Shown: piece by piece, positions 7,506-16,911 of the stretch
Layout: the number at the start of each line of letters is the position of its first letter
How positions within the stretch are numbered: the stretch's first letter is position 1
Assembly: GCA_023375785.1 (NCBI GenBank)
Contig: SZWC01004685.1
Location: forward strand, 85,954-127,769
Direction: 5' to 3'
Length of the DNA: 41,816 nucleotides
Origin: Penium margaritaceum
Lineage: Eukaryota > Streptophyta > Zygnematophyceae > Desmidiales > Peniaceae
Position numbers and translations under genes: made by a program
Notes under the pieces: generated by a model
Told to the model about the DNA's origin: nothing
The model's input: the letters and a program-made list of their open reading frames with translations, nothing else
Databases searched by the model: none

Positions 7506-8100
7506 CGCTGCACGACGATGACGGGGCACCATCGTACGTCCCACTTTCACTTGAAGCAACGGAGGTGCCACATCAGCGGCACGCTCGATTGCTGACAGGG
7601 CAGGCACCTCCCATCAGCCACCCCGTGCATGCGGGCGATCAATTCACCGCAACACGCTTTGCAAACATTGTTGCCGATGCACCGGCATCGTCCACGGACA
7701 GCAGTGATTCTCCGGAGAATCATGCACCGTATCCGACAGAATCACATGCCCGCATCACTCAACGTATGCAAGCATCAACGGGAACTTTGGAGGACATCAC
7801 CCCCTCACGAGGTCGCATCTCCACGCGACTGGGGGAAATCAGCGGTGGCCATTGCACGCATCAACATGACGTGGAACCCGACGTGTCTCTTGCCCTCCGA
7901 CGTCCAAGGTAACATACTCAACCTGCCCGATCACCCCGGGCTGCTAGAACGATATCCCATGGTTCCCGACGACAGCCTAATGTTCCCGTTCCTACAGTTC
8001 ACATCAGTTACATACCCGACAGACAACGACGAGGACAACACCAGCTCTAAGCCTTCTGGACAACGACACTCATCCTGTGACGACGGCTGGAGAACAACAG
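7506..8100 (+). pseudogene. Linker between protease and helical segment, frames shifting
   Basis: Three overlapping frames are open in turn. The first (to 7912) has ATEVPHQRHARLLTGQAPP and a Ser/Thr/Pro-rich part. A second (about 7830-8045) reads LPSDVQGNILNLPDHPGLLE and an acidic NDEDN stretch. A third begins near 8040 (LSLLDNDTHPV). This pattern fits a coding region with small indels near 7500, 7830-7900 and 8040. No RT motif, zinc finger or other known domain was recognised. In a gypsy element the RT should begin here. Confidence 0.4.
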
Positions 8101-9375
8101 CAGAACGGCACCACTGGCACCACGCCAGACATGGCTCAGACTGCCTGGGCACGGTATATGCACCAACTGGCCAACCGCGTGGCGGCTGCTGCTGCCACTG
8201 CTGGGTTCTAGGCCAGCGCCCTGGCGGCATTTCTCACCATGGCCGAGGCGGATGACATGCTTCACACCCTGCGCATGGATGGTCCATGCCCAGCGCCACC
8301 ACCCTCGCCAGAAATGCCTGACCCCCACAGCAACAAGATGTTGTGGCAGACGCTGGCCTCCAGCATCACCCGGAACCGAGCTTGGGCGGGCAGGGTAGAA
8401 AGACTTTGGGAGCAGCACCGAGCATTGGTAACAGTCTATGAGGACCATGTGCGCACTTCTGTCCACAACCTGGCCGATGCGCGGAACTCTCTTGCTTCAT
8501 GCGGAGCAATCCGCGCAAGCCGACAACAGCACCTCCAAAACCACAAGACCCAGGCAGCTGCCATCCAAATGAGACTCCAAGAAGTGAGGTGCCTGCAAGA
8601 AGCATGGAATGAAGCTGCGGACAGAGGTGATGAACCATCCACACTGGAAGGATAGCAGCTCATGGACCAACAGGCGGAATTGGGCCAAACTCTCCGAGCA
8701 ACGTGTGCGGTCGCAGCCCATTTGATCCTGGGTTTGCAGCAGCTAGATGCTCAACTGTCAGACCTACAATAGCTGTGTACTGAATGTGAGACGGAGGGGG
8801 CCGCCGACTGTGCTTGCCTGTGGGACATGTTGCAACAGCGAGAGAGCGTCCTGGCTCTCCAAGGAGATGTCGCACAGCGGTACCGCACTCTGTGCACATT
8901 GGTTGATCATGCAAAGAGGCTTATCGAGGAACGCGAGCAACGTATGCAACAACAGTTGATTCGCGACGTGACCCGGATGTTCCTTGACAATGCAGTACAA
9001 AGGCTGCGAGATGGGTGGGAGGAATACTTGGAAGAGCTGCGGCACTTGTATCTGCTGGAATTCTCCACTGATGCCGGGCCAGCGGCCTTCTGTTGTTTCC
9101 TGCATTAGACCATGACACCCACCTACCCAGAACGAATCAGGCCCAATCTCCTTCCTTTCTTAGCGTGGAGTTTCTACTTGCATCACCACGACTTCCTTTG
9201 CTTCCTCTACCCCCTCGACTTTTCCCTCCACCAGGGCACACGGGCCCTCCGCTGCTTTCTTGACTGGACAGTGCACTATCGTCGACAAGGTTCTCTCACT
9301 GCAAATCTGCAACCCTTCCTTTGCCGAGGGATCATCCTGCGGGCATCGTATCGATATGTGGAAGCGGATAGGTAA
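8101..9375 (+). pseudogene. Helical, coiled-coil-like segment of unknown function
   Basis: A single frame is continuous from about 8041 to 9375, interrupted only by TAG at 8209, 8653, 8770 and 9106, and ended by TAA at 9373. Composition is Ala/Gln/Leu/Arg/Glu rich with heptad-like runs (IRASRQQHLQNHKTQAAAIQ, then RLIEEREQRMQQQLIRDVTR). This suggests long alpha helices, as in capsid-like or scaffold regions. The last part (FLAWSFYLHHHDFLCFLYPL) is more hydrophobic. An ATG at 8239 lies in good context inside the frame but open sequence extends upstream. I do not recognise a family. It occupies the place where RT-RNase H would be in a gypsy element. A gag-like structural role is possible but unproven. 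Confidence 0.45.
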
Positions 9376-10317
9376 GATCATGCGGGCCTCACATCCATCT
9401 TTTTCATGCGAACGGCTGACCCTTGTGATGGGATGGCACTTCGAGTACTCATGCGATGGCTTCACTATCAACGAATTGGCTTACCCCCTCCAGCAACCGA
9501 CCCCGGAACCAGCGGCGAAGCATCGCCCCGCGACCGTGTGGGTCCTTCCTTGGCTGACCATCCGTCATCACCGGCCGCCCCACCCCTGATACTTGCTCGC
9601 CCTCCCTCGATGCAATCCCAGGAGGAGAACGTCGCGGTTCCCACGCACTCTCAGCTTGAGGCACCCATGGTTCCATTCTCCAGCCCCACACCGGCATCGC
9701 CTCCGGCGGATCATCCACCGGCATCGCCTCCGGTGGATCATCCACCGGCATCTCTCTCTTCCCACCCATGTTCCTCTTCTCCTCCCCGTGGTGAAACCCT
9801 AATCGCGCTCCCCGTCTTTGGTCCTCTCCCCGGCCCACAACCCCTTTCACCTTCGCGTCTTGCCCAAGCGACATCGATACTCCCACCGAGAGCAGTTCCG
9901 GTGGATCATCCATCGTCCCGAGGCGAAACCGGGGGCGCACTTGCCTCCTCTCCCCTCCCGGGACCGTCCACCGTGCCAAGGGTGACACCTCCGGCTGATC
10001 GTCCACCGACATCTTTCTCCTCCCTCTCACCTTCCTCTTCTTCTCCTCAAGGCAAAACACTAATCGCGCTTCCCGTCTTTGGTCCTTTTCCCCCTTCTTC
10101 ACCTCTTCCTCCGGCAACATCGGCACCCCCGGCGGCGGGGGCAGTTCCGGCGGATCATCCACCGTCCCGGGGCGAGACGCGGGGTGCACTCGGCTCCTCT
10201 CTCCTCTTGGGATCGCCCGCCGCGCCATGGGTGACTGTTACACCGGTGGATGATTCACCTAACCTCCTTGACCCTGGGCAAGCGGACGCAACCCTGACGG
10301 AGCCCACGAGCTATTAA
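9376..10317 (+). pseudogene. Proline/serine-rich segment with internal 87-residue repeat
   Basis: It continues in the frame of the helical segment, from after the TAA at 9373 to a TAA at 10315. From about residue 50 it is Pro/Ser/Ala rich, with repeated DHPPAS, RGETGGALASS and TLIALPVFGP motifs and no globular domain. It looks disordered, as in linkers of retroelement polyproteins or hinge regions. Reading then passes to the frame one base earlier (HELLIDAASARPQ at about 10305), which runs into the integrase, so an indel near 10280-10315 is likely. A long opposite-strand frame (9449-10228) is a shadow of the Pro/Gly-rich composition. Confidence 0.45.
9760..10250 (+). repeat. 261-bp imperfect tandem repeat in proline-rich segment
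   Basis: AATCGCGCTCCCCGTCTTTG at 9801 recurs, with a change, at 10062, an offset of 261 bp or exactly 87 codons. Flanking motifs (GGATCATCC, CGGGGCGA-type stretches, CTCCTCTC) repeat in the same order. Two copies are seen. A shorter 27-bp repeat (the GGATCATCCACCGGCATCGC region) lies at about 9700-9750. Confidence 0.65.
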
Positions 10318-12005
10318 TTGATGCGGCCTCTGCCCGGCCCCAACATTCAGAGAAGCAACGTTCCACCCGCATCCGGTGTCCTGGTGCAACGGCCTCTACG
10401 AGCACAACAGCTCCAGCCACCACGCGTAGCTCCTCCAGGCACACTCGGACAGACAATCTCCTGGCAGCCGCAGGTGACGAACAGCACCAGGCCAAATCTA
10501 CGGGTGGACATGCATCCTCGCTATCAGAGACCTTCGAGGAAATGCAGTGCCGCCTCCTACCTCTGGTGCCAGGAGGCGACATGGAGCATTGGCGGCAGGA
10601 GCCAGCACCCAAAACATACGAGTGGTCAGATTGGGCACGAGCCCAGGTCTTATCATGTGGACGCACTATGGTGCAGATTTACCCAGACGCCCATGTCTGC
10701 TCCGATGCCAAAGCCACACTCGACAAGTATGTGTGGCTGCAGGGGCGGCTCTGGAGGCGTGAGGATGGAGCGTACCCACTACGCTGCTGCACTCCGGTGG
10801 TGTTCCGGGACAAACTCATCATGCAAGAACATGACTGAATGCACGCGCAGTCTGCCACCGTCTAGGAGAATCTCGTCCCACATGTCTACTAAGTGGGACT
10901 GAAAAAGCAAATTAGCAAGACTGTCACCACACGCGGGACTTGCGTCTGCCATCACCCTCGCCAACGGATCTACCAGCCCCGTTTCATGTACGCACGCCTT
11001 GGTGCGCCAATGGAGAGGGTCACCATTGACTTCCATGGCCCGCTCCGCACCACCCAGCGCGGCAACATGTACTGGATCCTCAGAATTGACCACATCACCA
11101 AGTGGGTCATGGCCCGACCGGTCCCTAAGGCTGATGCAGCACACGCTGTAGTATTTCTGAAGGACGAGGTCATCTACCGCGGGGGTGGTTGCGGAGTCAT
11201 CCATTGTGACAGTGGGTCACACTTCGGTGGGAAGTTTGTCAAAGTGGCGGCATACTTCAACATTGAGATTGTGAATGGGGCGCCGTATCTGCTGCAGGCG
11301 CAAGGCCAGGTTGAGGGCATGCATGGGGCAATCACGCAGACAATCTGAAAGTTGTGAGATGATAATGCGCCATGGGATGAAAAGCTGGAGGACATCGTTT
11401 ACAAGTACAATATCAGGCCACATTCTTCTACCAGCTTCTCGCCTTACATGTTGCGTCACGGCGAGCAGCATTGGACCATGGCCAGCCTGCCACTCATGAT
11501 GGATGCGCCGGCGCCGCCACGAGATGAGGGAGCCACGGTTGCTGACGAAGTGGAGTTCATGAAACAACGGGGTGCCTGGCTTTAGAAGTGCCTCCACGAG
11601 GCTCGCACACGAGGGTCTGTTGCAGCACGGCGTGGGGTGGACCGTGCTAACGCTGGTCTCATGCTCGACGACCTCCAAGTCGGAGACGGTGTGCGACCAA
11701 AACGAGACGAAGTGGGTAAGCGGCGACACAATGAAGCGACAGGCCTGGACCAATGCTACCAAGTGTGGGCGGTGGACGAGGTTTACGTGTGGCTCGAGGG
11801 TCGCCATACATCCAACATCATGGTGCGACGTGAGTACCTTGAGAAGCTCCCCGTATGTTGGCAGACTCTCGCCGTTGGAAGACACCCGCCCCGTGTGGCC
11901 ACTGATGACGACCTAGAGGAAGTGGCGGCTACGATTGTAGGCATTCCCCAGTCTCCTCATCGCCTAGACCGCTCTTCCCCACGAGCAACCGACACGCCAC
12001 AAGCT
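10299..12005 (+). pseudogene. Ty3/gypsy-type integrase with in-frame stops
   Basis: One frame runs from about 10299 through the zinc-binding region, core and C-terminus. LMQEHD to VTTRGTCVCHH is the H2C2 region, with the first Cys of the CX2C pair apparently replaced by Arg. The rve core has all three acidic residues: Asp in TIDFHGPL (11028), Asp in IHCDSGSHF (11208) and Glu in QGQVEGMHG (11313), with spacing close to D,D-35-E. YKYNIRPHSSTSFSPYMLRHG follows, the usual gypsy block after the core, then a basic C-terminal part ending in VRREYLEKLPV. Stops are TGA 10836, TAG 10863, TAA 10890, TGA 11346, TGA 11355 and TAG 11583. The first three cluster in the zinc-binding part. It would integrate element cDNA. 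There is no chromodomain; the frame instead goes on into a long extension. Confidence 0.85.
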
Positions 12006-12489
12006 TGAGCTGGGGGGACCCGACTTGTTTCTACGGGTATTGGGGTGCCTTTCCCGGCAAAGCAAAGCAAAGGGGTGCGCGAGCAGGAGGTTGGAGTGAA
12101 CGCACCATCACAACAACAGGAACAGCAAGAAAAGACGTCAGAGAAAGAGGCAAAACGAGCTACGACGGGACTGGAGGATGCCACTAAGAAGAGATGACGG
12201 ACTAGAAAAGAGCTCCCTGCCCTGCAAACCACAAAATCTGAAGAGACACCACCAAGGACAGGACCAAAGGCCCAGGTGAAGCTGCCTCCCCGCAAGATCG
12301 CAACAAGTGTGGTGCACGAGACCCCAGGGCAACCAGTGCCGGCAGCAAAATAGGCACACCAGAGTCTTGGAGCGGCACCACATACAGTGGATAATCAACC
12401 CACGCGGACAACGGGAGATGCTGGACACAGCCTGGGGTTATTGCTGCGGGCCACGACAACACCAAGAGTGTGCCCTCGGAGACCTCGAC
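12006..12489 (+). pseudogene. Low-complexity extension after integrase, same frame
   Basis: The integrase frame continues here with only TGA 12006, TGA 12195 and TAG 12351. The translation is rich in Gln, Lys, Glu, Pro and Thr (APSQQQEQQEKTSEKEAK, then KAQVKLPPRKIA), with no shift before the minisatellite. It looks like a disordered, charged linker. Gypsy integrases normally end soon after the C-terminal domain, so either the polyprotein was extended or an adjacent gene has been fused in frame. Confidence 0.5.
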
Positions 12490-13700
12490 AGCAGAGAAAG
12501 GGAGTGTTACCTCCTGTAGCAGCTGCATCCGGCGTGGCGCCCAAGGCACAGGCACCATCAGCAGCACCAACAGAGCAGCAGGGAATGGAGGTTTTGCCTT
12601 CTACAACAGCTGCATCCGGCATGACCCCCAAGGCGAAGGCACCATCAGCAGCAGCAGCAGCGCAGCAGGACATGGAGGTGTTGCCTCCTGCAGCAACTGC
12701 ATCCGGTGTGGCATCCGAGGCGCAGGCACCATCAGCAACAGTAGTAGAGTAGCAGGGCTTGGAGGTGTTGCCTCCTATAGCAGCTGAATTTGGTACGGCG
12801 CCCAAGGCGCACGCACCATCAACAGCAGCAACAGAGCAGCAGGGAATGGAGGTGTTGCCTCCTATAGTAGCTACATCCGGCGTGGCGCCCGAGGCGCAGG
12901 CACCATCAACAGCAAAGTAGAGGAGCAGGGCATGGAGGTATTGCCTCCTGTAGCAGCTGCATCCGGTGTGGTGCCCAAGGCGTAGGCACCATCAGCAGCA
13001 ACAGCAGAGCAGTAGGGAATGGAGGTGTTGCCTCCTGCAGCAGCTGCATCCGATGCGGCGCCCGAGGCGCAGGCACCATCAGCAGTAGCAACAGAGTAGC
13101 AGGGCATGGAGGTGTTGCCTCCTATAGCAGCTGCATCCGGTGCGGCACCCGAGGCGCATGCAACATCATTAGCAGTAGCAGAGCAGCAGGGCATGGAGGT
13201 GCTGCCTCCTACAGCAGCTGCATCTGGTGCGGCGCCCAAGGGGTAGGCACCATCAATAGTAGCACCAGAGTAGTAGGGAATGGAGGTGTTGTCTCCTGCA
13301 GCAACTGCATCCGGCGCGGCGCCTACGGTGCAGGCACCATCAACAGCAACAACATAGCAGTAGGGAATGGAGGTGTTGCCTCCTATAGCAGCTGCATCTG
13401 GAGCGGCGCCCGAGGCGCAGGCACCATTAGCAGTAGCAGCAGAGCAGGAGGAAATGGAGGTATTACCTCTTACAGCAGTTGCAACCGGCGTGGCGCCCGA
13501 TGCGCAGGCACCATTAGCAGCATGAGTAGAGCAGCAGGGAATGAAGGTTTTACCTCCTACAGCAGCTGCATCCGGCACGGTGCCTGAGGCGCAAGCACCA
13601 TCCGCAGTAGCAGTAGAGCAGTACGGAATGGAGGTGCTGCCTCCTGCAGCAGCTGCATCTGGCGTGGCGTTTGAGACGTAGGCACCATTGGTGCCAGCGT
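12490..13700 (+). repeat. 87-bp coding minisatellite (29-residue repeat, about 14 copies)
   Basis: The CAGCTGCATCC core starts at 12520, 12607, 12694, 12781, 12868, 12954, 13041, 13128, 13215, 13302, 13389, 13476, 13563 and 13650. Spacing is 87 bp each time except 86 bp between 12868 and 12954. On the plus strand each unit encodes a 29-residue Pro/Ala-rich repeat, in pieces EQQGMEVLPP, AAAASGVAPE and AQAPSAATA. The frame enters from the integrase tail, is shifted once by the 86-bp copy, and leaves into a basic segment. In-frame stops here are TAG in CAG positions, for example 12750. The opposite strand is open by chance through the repeat (12871-14040). Confidence 0.9.
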
Positions 13701-13935
13701 TAGAGCGGTGGAAGAAGAAGAAACGAAAAAGGCTCCGAGAGGAAGGGCCAGGGGAAAAGAAGCAAACAAAAGCGGTAAAAGAATGAGAAAAGGGAAGCGG
13801 ACCCCCACCCATGCAAGAAGAGCATCTCAGCTTGATCAATGCCCATCCTCCAAGATGGGAACCACTGCCCCCCAATGACAGGTCCCTATGGCCAACAGTT
13901 CTTGGCTGGAAGCATAGTGGAAACCAGAACAACGG
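13701..13935 (+). pseudogene. Basic, NLS-like segment and linker before the finger array
   Basis: In the frame leaving the minisatellite the translation reads ALERWKKKKRKRLREEGPG, a strong basic cluster of nuclear-localisation type. It continues through KEKGSGPPPMQEEHLSLIN-like sequence to about 13930 with one TAG and one TGA. The frame of the following fingers is offset by one base, and both frames look coding around 13860-13935, so a small indel lies in this stretch. If expressed, the patch would direct the protein to the nucleus, where both an integrase and PHD-like fingers act. Confidence 0.4.
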
Positions 13936-15633
13936 ATGCTGACGCAAAGGGGAGAAGAGCAGCAGGGTGAAGAGCTCGAATTGAGCATTGAAGCGGATGA
14001 TCAGGATGAAGAAGAAGGAGAGGAAGAGGTGGCTCGGCAACTATGTGCAACATGTAAGAACCGAGTTGCCACAAAGCGAGAGATGGTATGCGAGGGATGC
14101 AAGGCCAGCTTACATCTCGCATGCTGCGACCTAGACCTGGACATCCTTCATGATATCAAGATGTGTGAAACCAGTGCGGCGAACCTGAAGGAGAGCATGG
14201 GGGTGGACAATGAGGAGGAACTGCGGAAGGAGGATGAGGAGGAAAAGATCCGCTCGGGGCACGGGGCTGCGGTTGGGAAATCCAGTGTGCCAGAGGATAA
14301 GAAGGAACCCTGTGGCAACTATGAAGAACCAATGAACGCAACCACCTTGTTCTGCTGCTTCGTGTGCAGACACCGTGTGCATGCACCCTGCCAGGATCCG
14401 AAGGTGCGGGCGCGGCGAAAGGTGATAGGTTGCAAGAAATGTGCACCCATCATGCTGGCAAAGGCGAACAAAGAGGAAAGGAGAAAAGACAGGCCTGCGC
14501 CCAAGCACTGGATTGAGAGGTGTGAAGCCTACAGAGAGCTGCACGACCCCATGGAAGCAACCTGGTGCTATGAATGCAAAGTACCCCTCCACCGCAAGTG
14601 TGCAACTGAGATCCCCGGACTCAGAAGGCACTGTAAGAATTGCATCCGGAGGTTGGTTGAACAGGAGTAGGATATGGGAAAGGAGGGTGGACAGGTTGCT
14701 GGACCAGAACCAGGTGCTCCTGGGATAGAGGAGCTGCTGCAGGAATGTGGAAAGTGCAAGCGGGTGGTGAGGACGTAGAAGAAATGCTGCTACAACTGTA
14801 GGGTATCCCTCCACTACATATGCGGGGAAGAGGAGCTGCTGCAGTAGAAGGCAGTGCATGTGTGCCCAGCCTGCGCACCAGAGCTGAAAGGGAAGATGCG
14901 GAAGGAAAGAGAGGAGCAGAGAAAGGGAGGAAAGCAAGCAACAAATGTGGAGTGGCGCCTGTACTGTACCGACTGTGGCAACCACAACGTCGTCGAATGG
15001 TATGAAGGATGCCATTAGCAGCTCCATCGGCCTTGCGAGCAGATGTTGTCAGGGGTAGGGCATCATTGTGACAGATGTGTGGCAAGGCTGCGACTCCTCA
15101 AGGCTTGGGCACGCAACAAGAAACAATGTGAGGAAGAGGAACAACAAGGCACGAGGGAGAAAGAAGCGCCACGTCCATATGCGGATACCCACCCGGTGGA
15201 AGAACTCTATCGCAATGCAGTGGCGTTGCCAGGACCTGAGGAAATAGCGGCTTGGAAAGCGGTCTTGGCCATGAGGGCGCTAAGGAAGAGGGATGTCCCT
15301 GAGATAAGAAGGAAGGTGATGATGATGGTGAATGAGGCATTGGCCATGACACCTCAGTGGTGCCTCTTAAGGGACGAGCCGCCGCCGGCACCACCCAGGC
15401 CACCAGCCGCACCAGGACCAGACACGCGCTCCCACCCTCGACCGTCGATGGATAATCGACCTACTCAGAACCCAGGCATGCCGAGTACACCAGGAAGGAT
15501 GCAACGTGGACAGGGAACCGAGGTTAGGCAGAGGGCGATGGCGCTGGGGCACTCGGAAACGAGAGGGCGATTCGGTGTTCCGGTCGATAACGTGCCGGCA
15601 CAACGATGGGGCCATCGCATCACCTCAGATTGA
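13936..15633 (+). pseudogene. Tandem C4HC3 (PHD-like) zinc-finger protein, part 1 (five fingers)
   Basis: One frame is open from 13936 to 15633 except for TAG at 14668, 14776, 14845 and 15016. After an acidic N-terminal stretch (DDQDEEEGEEE), five Cys/His clusters follow with CX2C, CX2C, X4HX2C, then CX2C, the PHD-finger signature: about 14050-14190, 14310-14450, 14520-14645, 14740-14880 and 14960-15090. Examples are CEGCKASLHLAC, CYECKVPLHRKC and CYNCRVSLHYIC. The last pair of finger 1 has Ser for Cys. PHD fingers usually read histone H3 tails; RING or C1-like folds are possible alternatives. A Pro-rich tail (about 15370-15480) follows. The ATG at 13936 need not be the true start, since coding-like sequence runs in from upstream. 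Confidence 0.6.
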
Positions 15634-15954
15634 CAGAAGGAGAGAGGAACAGGAAGGAGCCCCCAACACCCATCACATGGAAGAGGATCAGCATTGGGAG
15701 AAATACAAAGGACATCCATGGGAGTGCAAGGGGAGACGGCAGAGACAGGCACGGGGGCTGCGAGAAATCCATGGAGCAGCAGTGGTGGGTCATCGATGGA
15801 ACAAGGAGGGAAGCCTTTGGCTGGAGCAGGGATGAGACAAGGTAGCGGAAACAAAGATGCCATGGCAGGAGCGGGAGCATGACGGGGAAGATGGATCGGC
15901 AGCAATGCGGCGGCAAAGGGAGATAAGAGGGGCGCAGGCACAAGCAGGGACCCG
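15634..15954 (+). pseudogene. Gly/Arg/Ser-rich linker between finger groups, same frame
   Basis: After the TGA at 15631 the same frame continues with Gly, Gln, Ser and Arg-rich sequence (SMGVQGETAETGTG, then NPWSSSGGSSMEQGG) and one further TGA at 15880 before the second group of fingers. No domain is recognised. Its value is in showing that the two finger groups share one frame. Confidence 0.45.
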
Positions 15955-16911
15955 TTGGGAGAAAGAGCACCTCGTGCCGGTAGCTTCCCATGGTGTGAAA
16001 AGAGGGCATACACGCCTGCCAGACAGTGCGAGCATTGTAAACGCCACGTGCACAAGGAATGTGGGATGATGGACAAGGAAGGAGGGTGGAGCTGCGTGCC
16101 ATGCCAGAAGATGAAGCAGGGAATTCCCACGGAGGCAAGAATCATGCTGGGACAAGAGTACAACGCTGCAGCGGACATTGTGTGCTGTGGATGCACAAGG
16201 TCGCTGGAGGCTCCGCACGGGAGATGTGACTATTGTATGCGTACAGCGCACGCTCCTTGCATCAATACAAACGAAGAAGGGCGGAACAACTGCCGTGGCT
16301 GTTGGGTGCAACCACGCACAGGCACGGCAGAAGGGGAATGCCCCAGCTGCTTGAGGAAGGTGAGAGGAGTGATCCCATGGTGTGAGAAGTGTGGATGCTT
16401 CTTGCACAGCGGGTGTGTGAGGAAGGTGGAAGAAAGGAGGTTGTGTCATGGGGGGCGCATCACGCTGTATCAATGTCTTCAATCCACAAATTCATGCAGT
16501 GAGCCGTGCGCCACGTGTAGGGGTCCAGTGCGCGTTCGCAGGTGGCACTATATCAGCTGCCACCGAAGGGTGCATCTCTCATGTGCTCGTCGCTACAGCA
16601 ACGCACAGACAGGACTTGATGGACCTCTCTGCACACCCTGCAAGGAGAGCGATGAGGCGAGGAGGAGGAGGCAAGAAGAACAGAGGGAGGCAGCACGGCA
16701 ATCAGAGGAGAAGCAAGAAAGAGGAATGGGGAGAGGGGAACGCTGGGTGACCCCGCGCCAGAGCCACAAGGCTCGGAACCAAGTGATGCGACAGGAAGGA
16801 CCCCAGCGAGAGCTGGATGGGATGGAAAGAACGAGGTGGACGGAAGAGGAATATTCATCACCGAAGAAAGGGGCTGGGGACTTTCCGCTGGGAAGGGGAC
16901 GGGAGTGCTAG
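15955..16911 (+). pseudogene. Tandem C4HC3 (PHD-like) zinc-finger protein, part 2 (four fingers)
   Basis: An uninterrupted 318-residue frame, in phase with part 1, holds four further clusters: about 15993-16113 (CEHCKRHVHKEC, then GGWSCVPC with the Trp typical of PHD fingers before the last Cys pair), 16180-16310 (CDYCMRTAHAPC), 16340-16450 (CEKCGCFLHSGC) and 16505-16650 (ISCHRRVHLSC). A highly charged Arg/Glu/Gln-rich tail follows to the TAG at 16909. Between fingers, spacing is about 45-60 residues. With part 1 this gives about nine fingers over roughly 990 codons. It may be an intact exon of a host gene, but the shared frame with the decayed upstream region argues for one decayed gene. Confidence 0.6.

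Noticed and set aside
9449..10228. 259-codon minus-strand ORF rich in Arg and Pro
   Set aside because: Antisense shadow of the proline-rich plus-strand segment. Its repeats follow the plus-strand codon units.
11217..11885. 222-codon minus-strand ORF
   Set aside because: It lies opposite the integrase core and C-terminus, whose catalytic residues are evident on the plus strand.
12871..14040. 389-codon minus-strand ORF
   Set aside because: Most of it is the antisense of the 87-bp minisatellite, which is stop-free on the opposite strand by composition. The plus strand carries the zinc-finger and integrase frames, and this ORF overlaps the first finger.
14131..15027. 298-codon minus-strand ORF
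   Set aside because: It lies opposite the Cys/His finger array, whose repeated CX2C motifs on the plus strand are far more specific.
15465..16482. Overlapping minus-strand ORFs (243 and 230 codons)
   Set aside because: Low-complexity Leu/Pro/Ser translations opposite the charged, Gly-rich plus-strand frame, with no motif.
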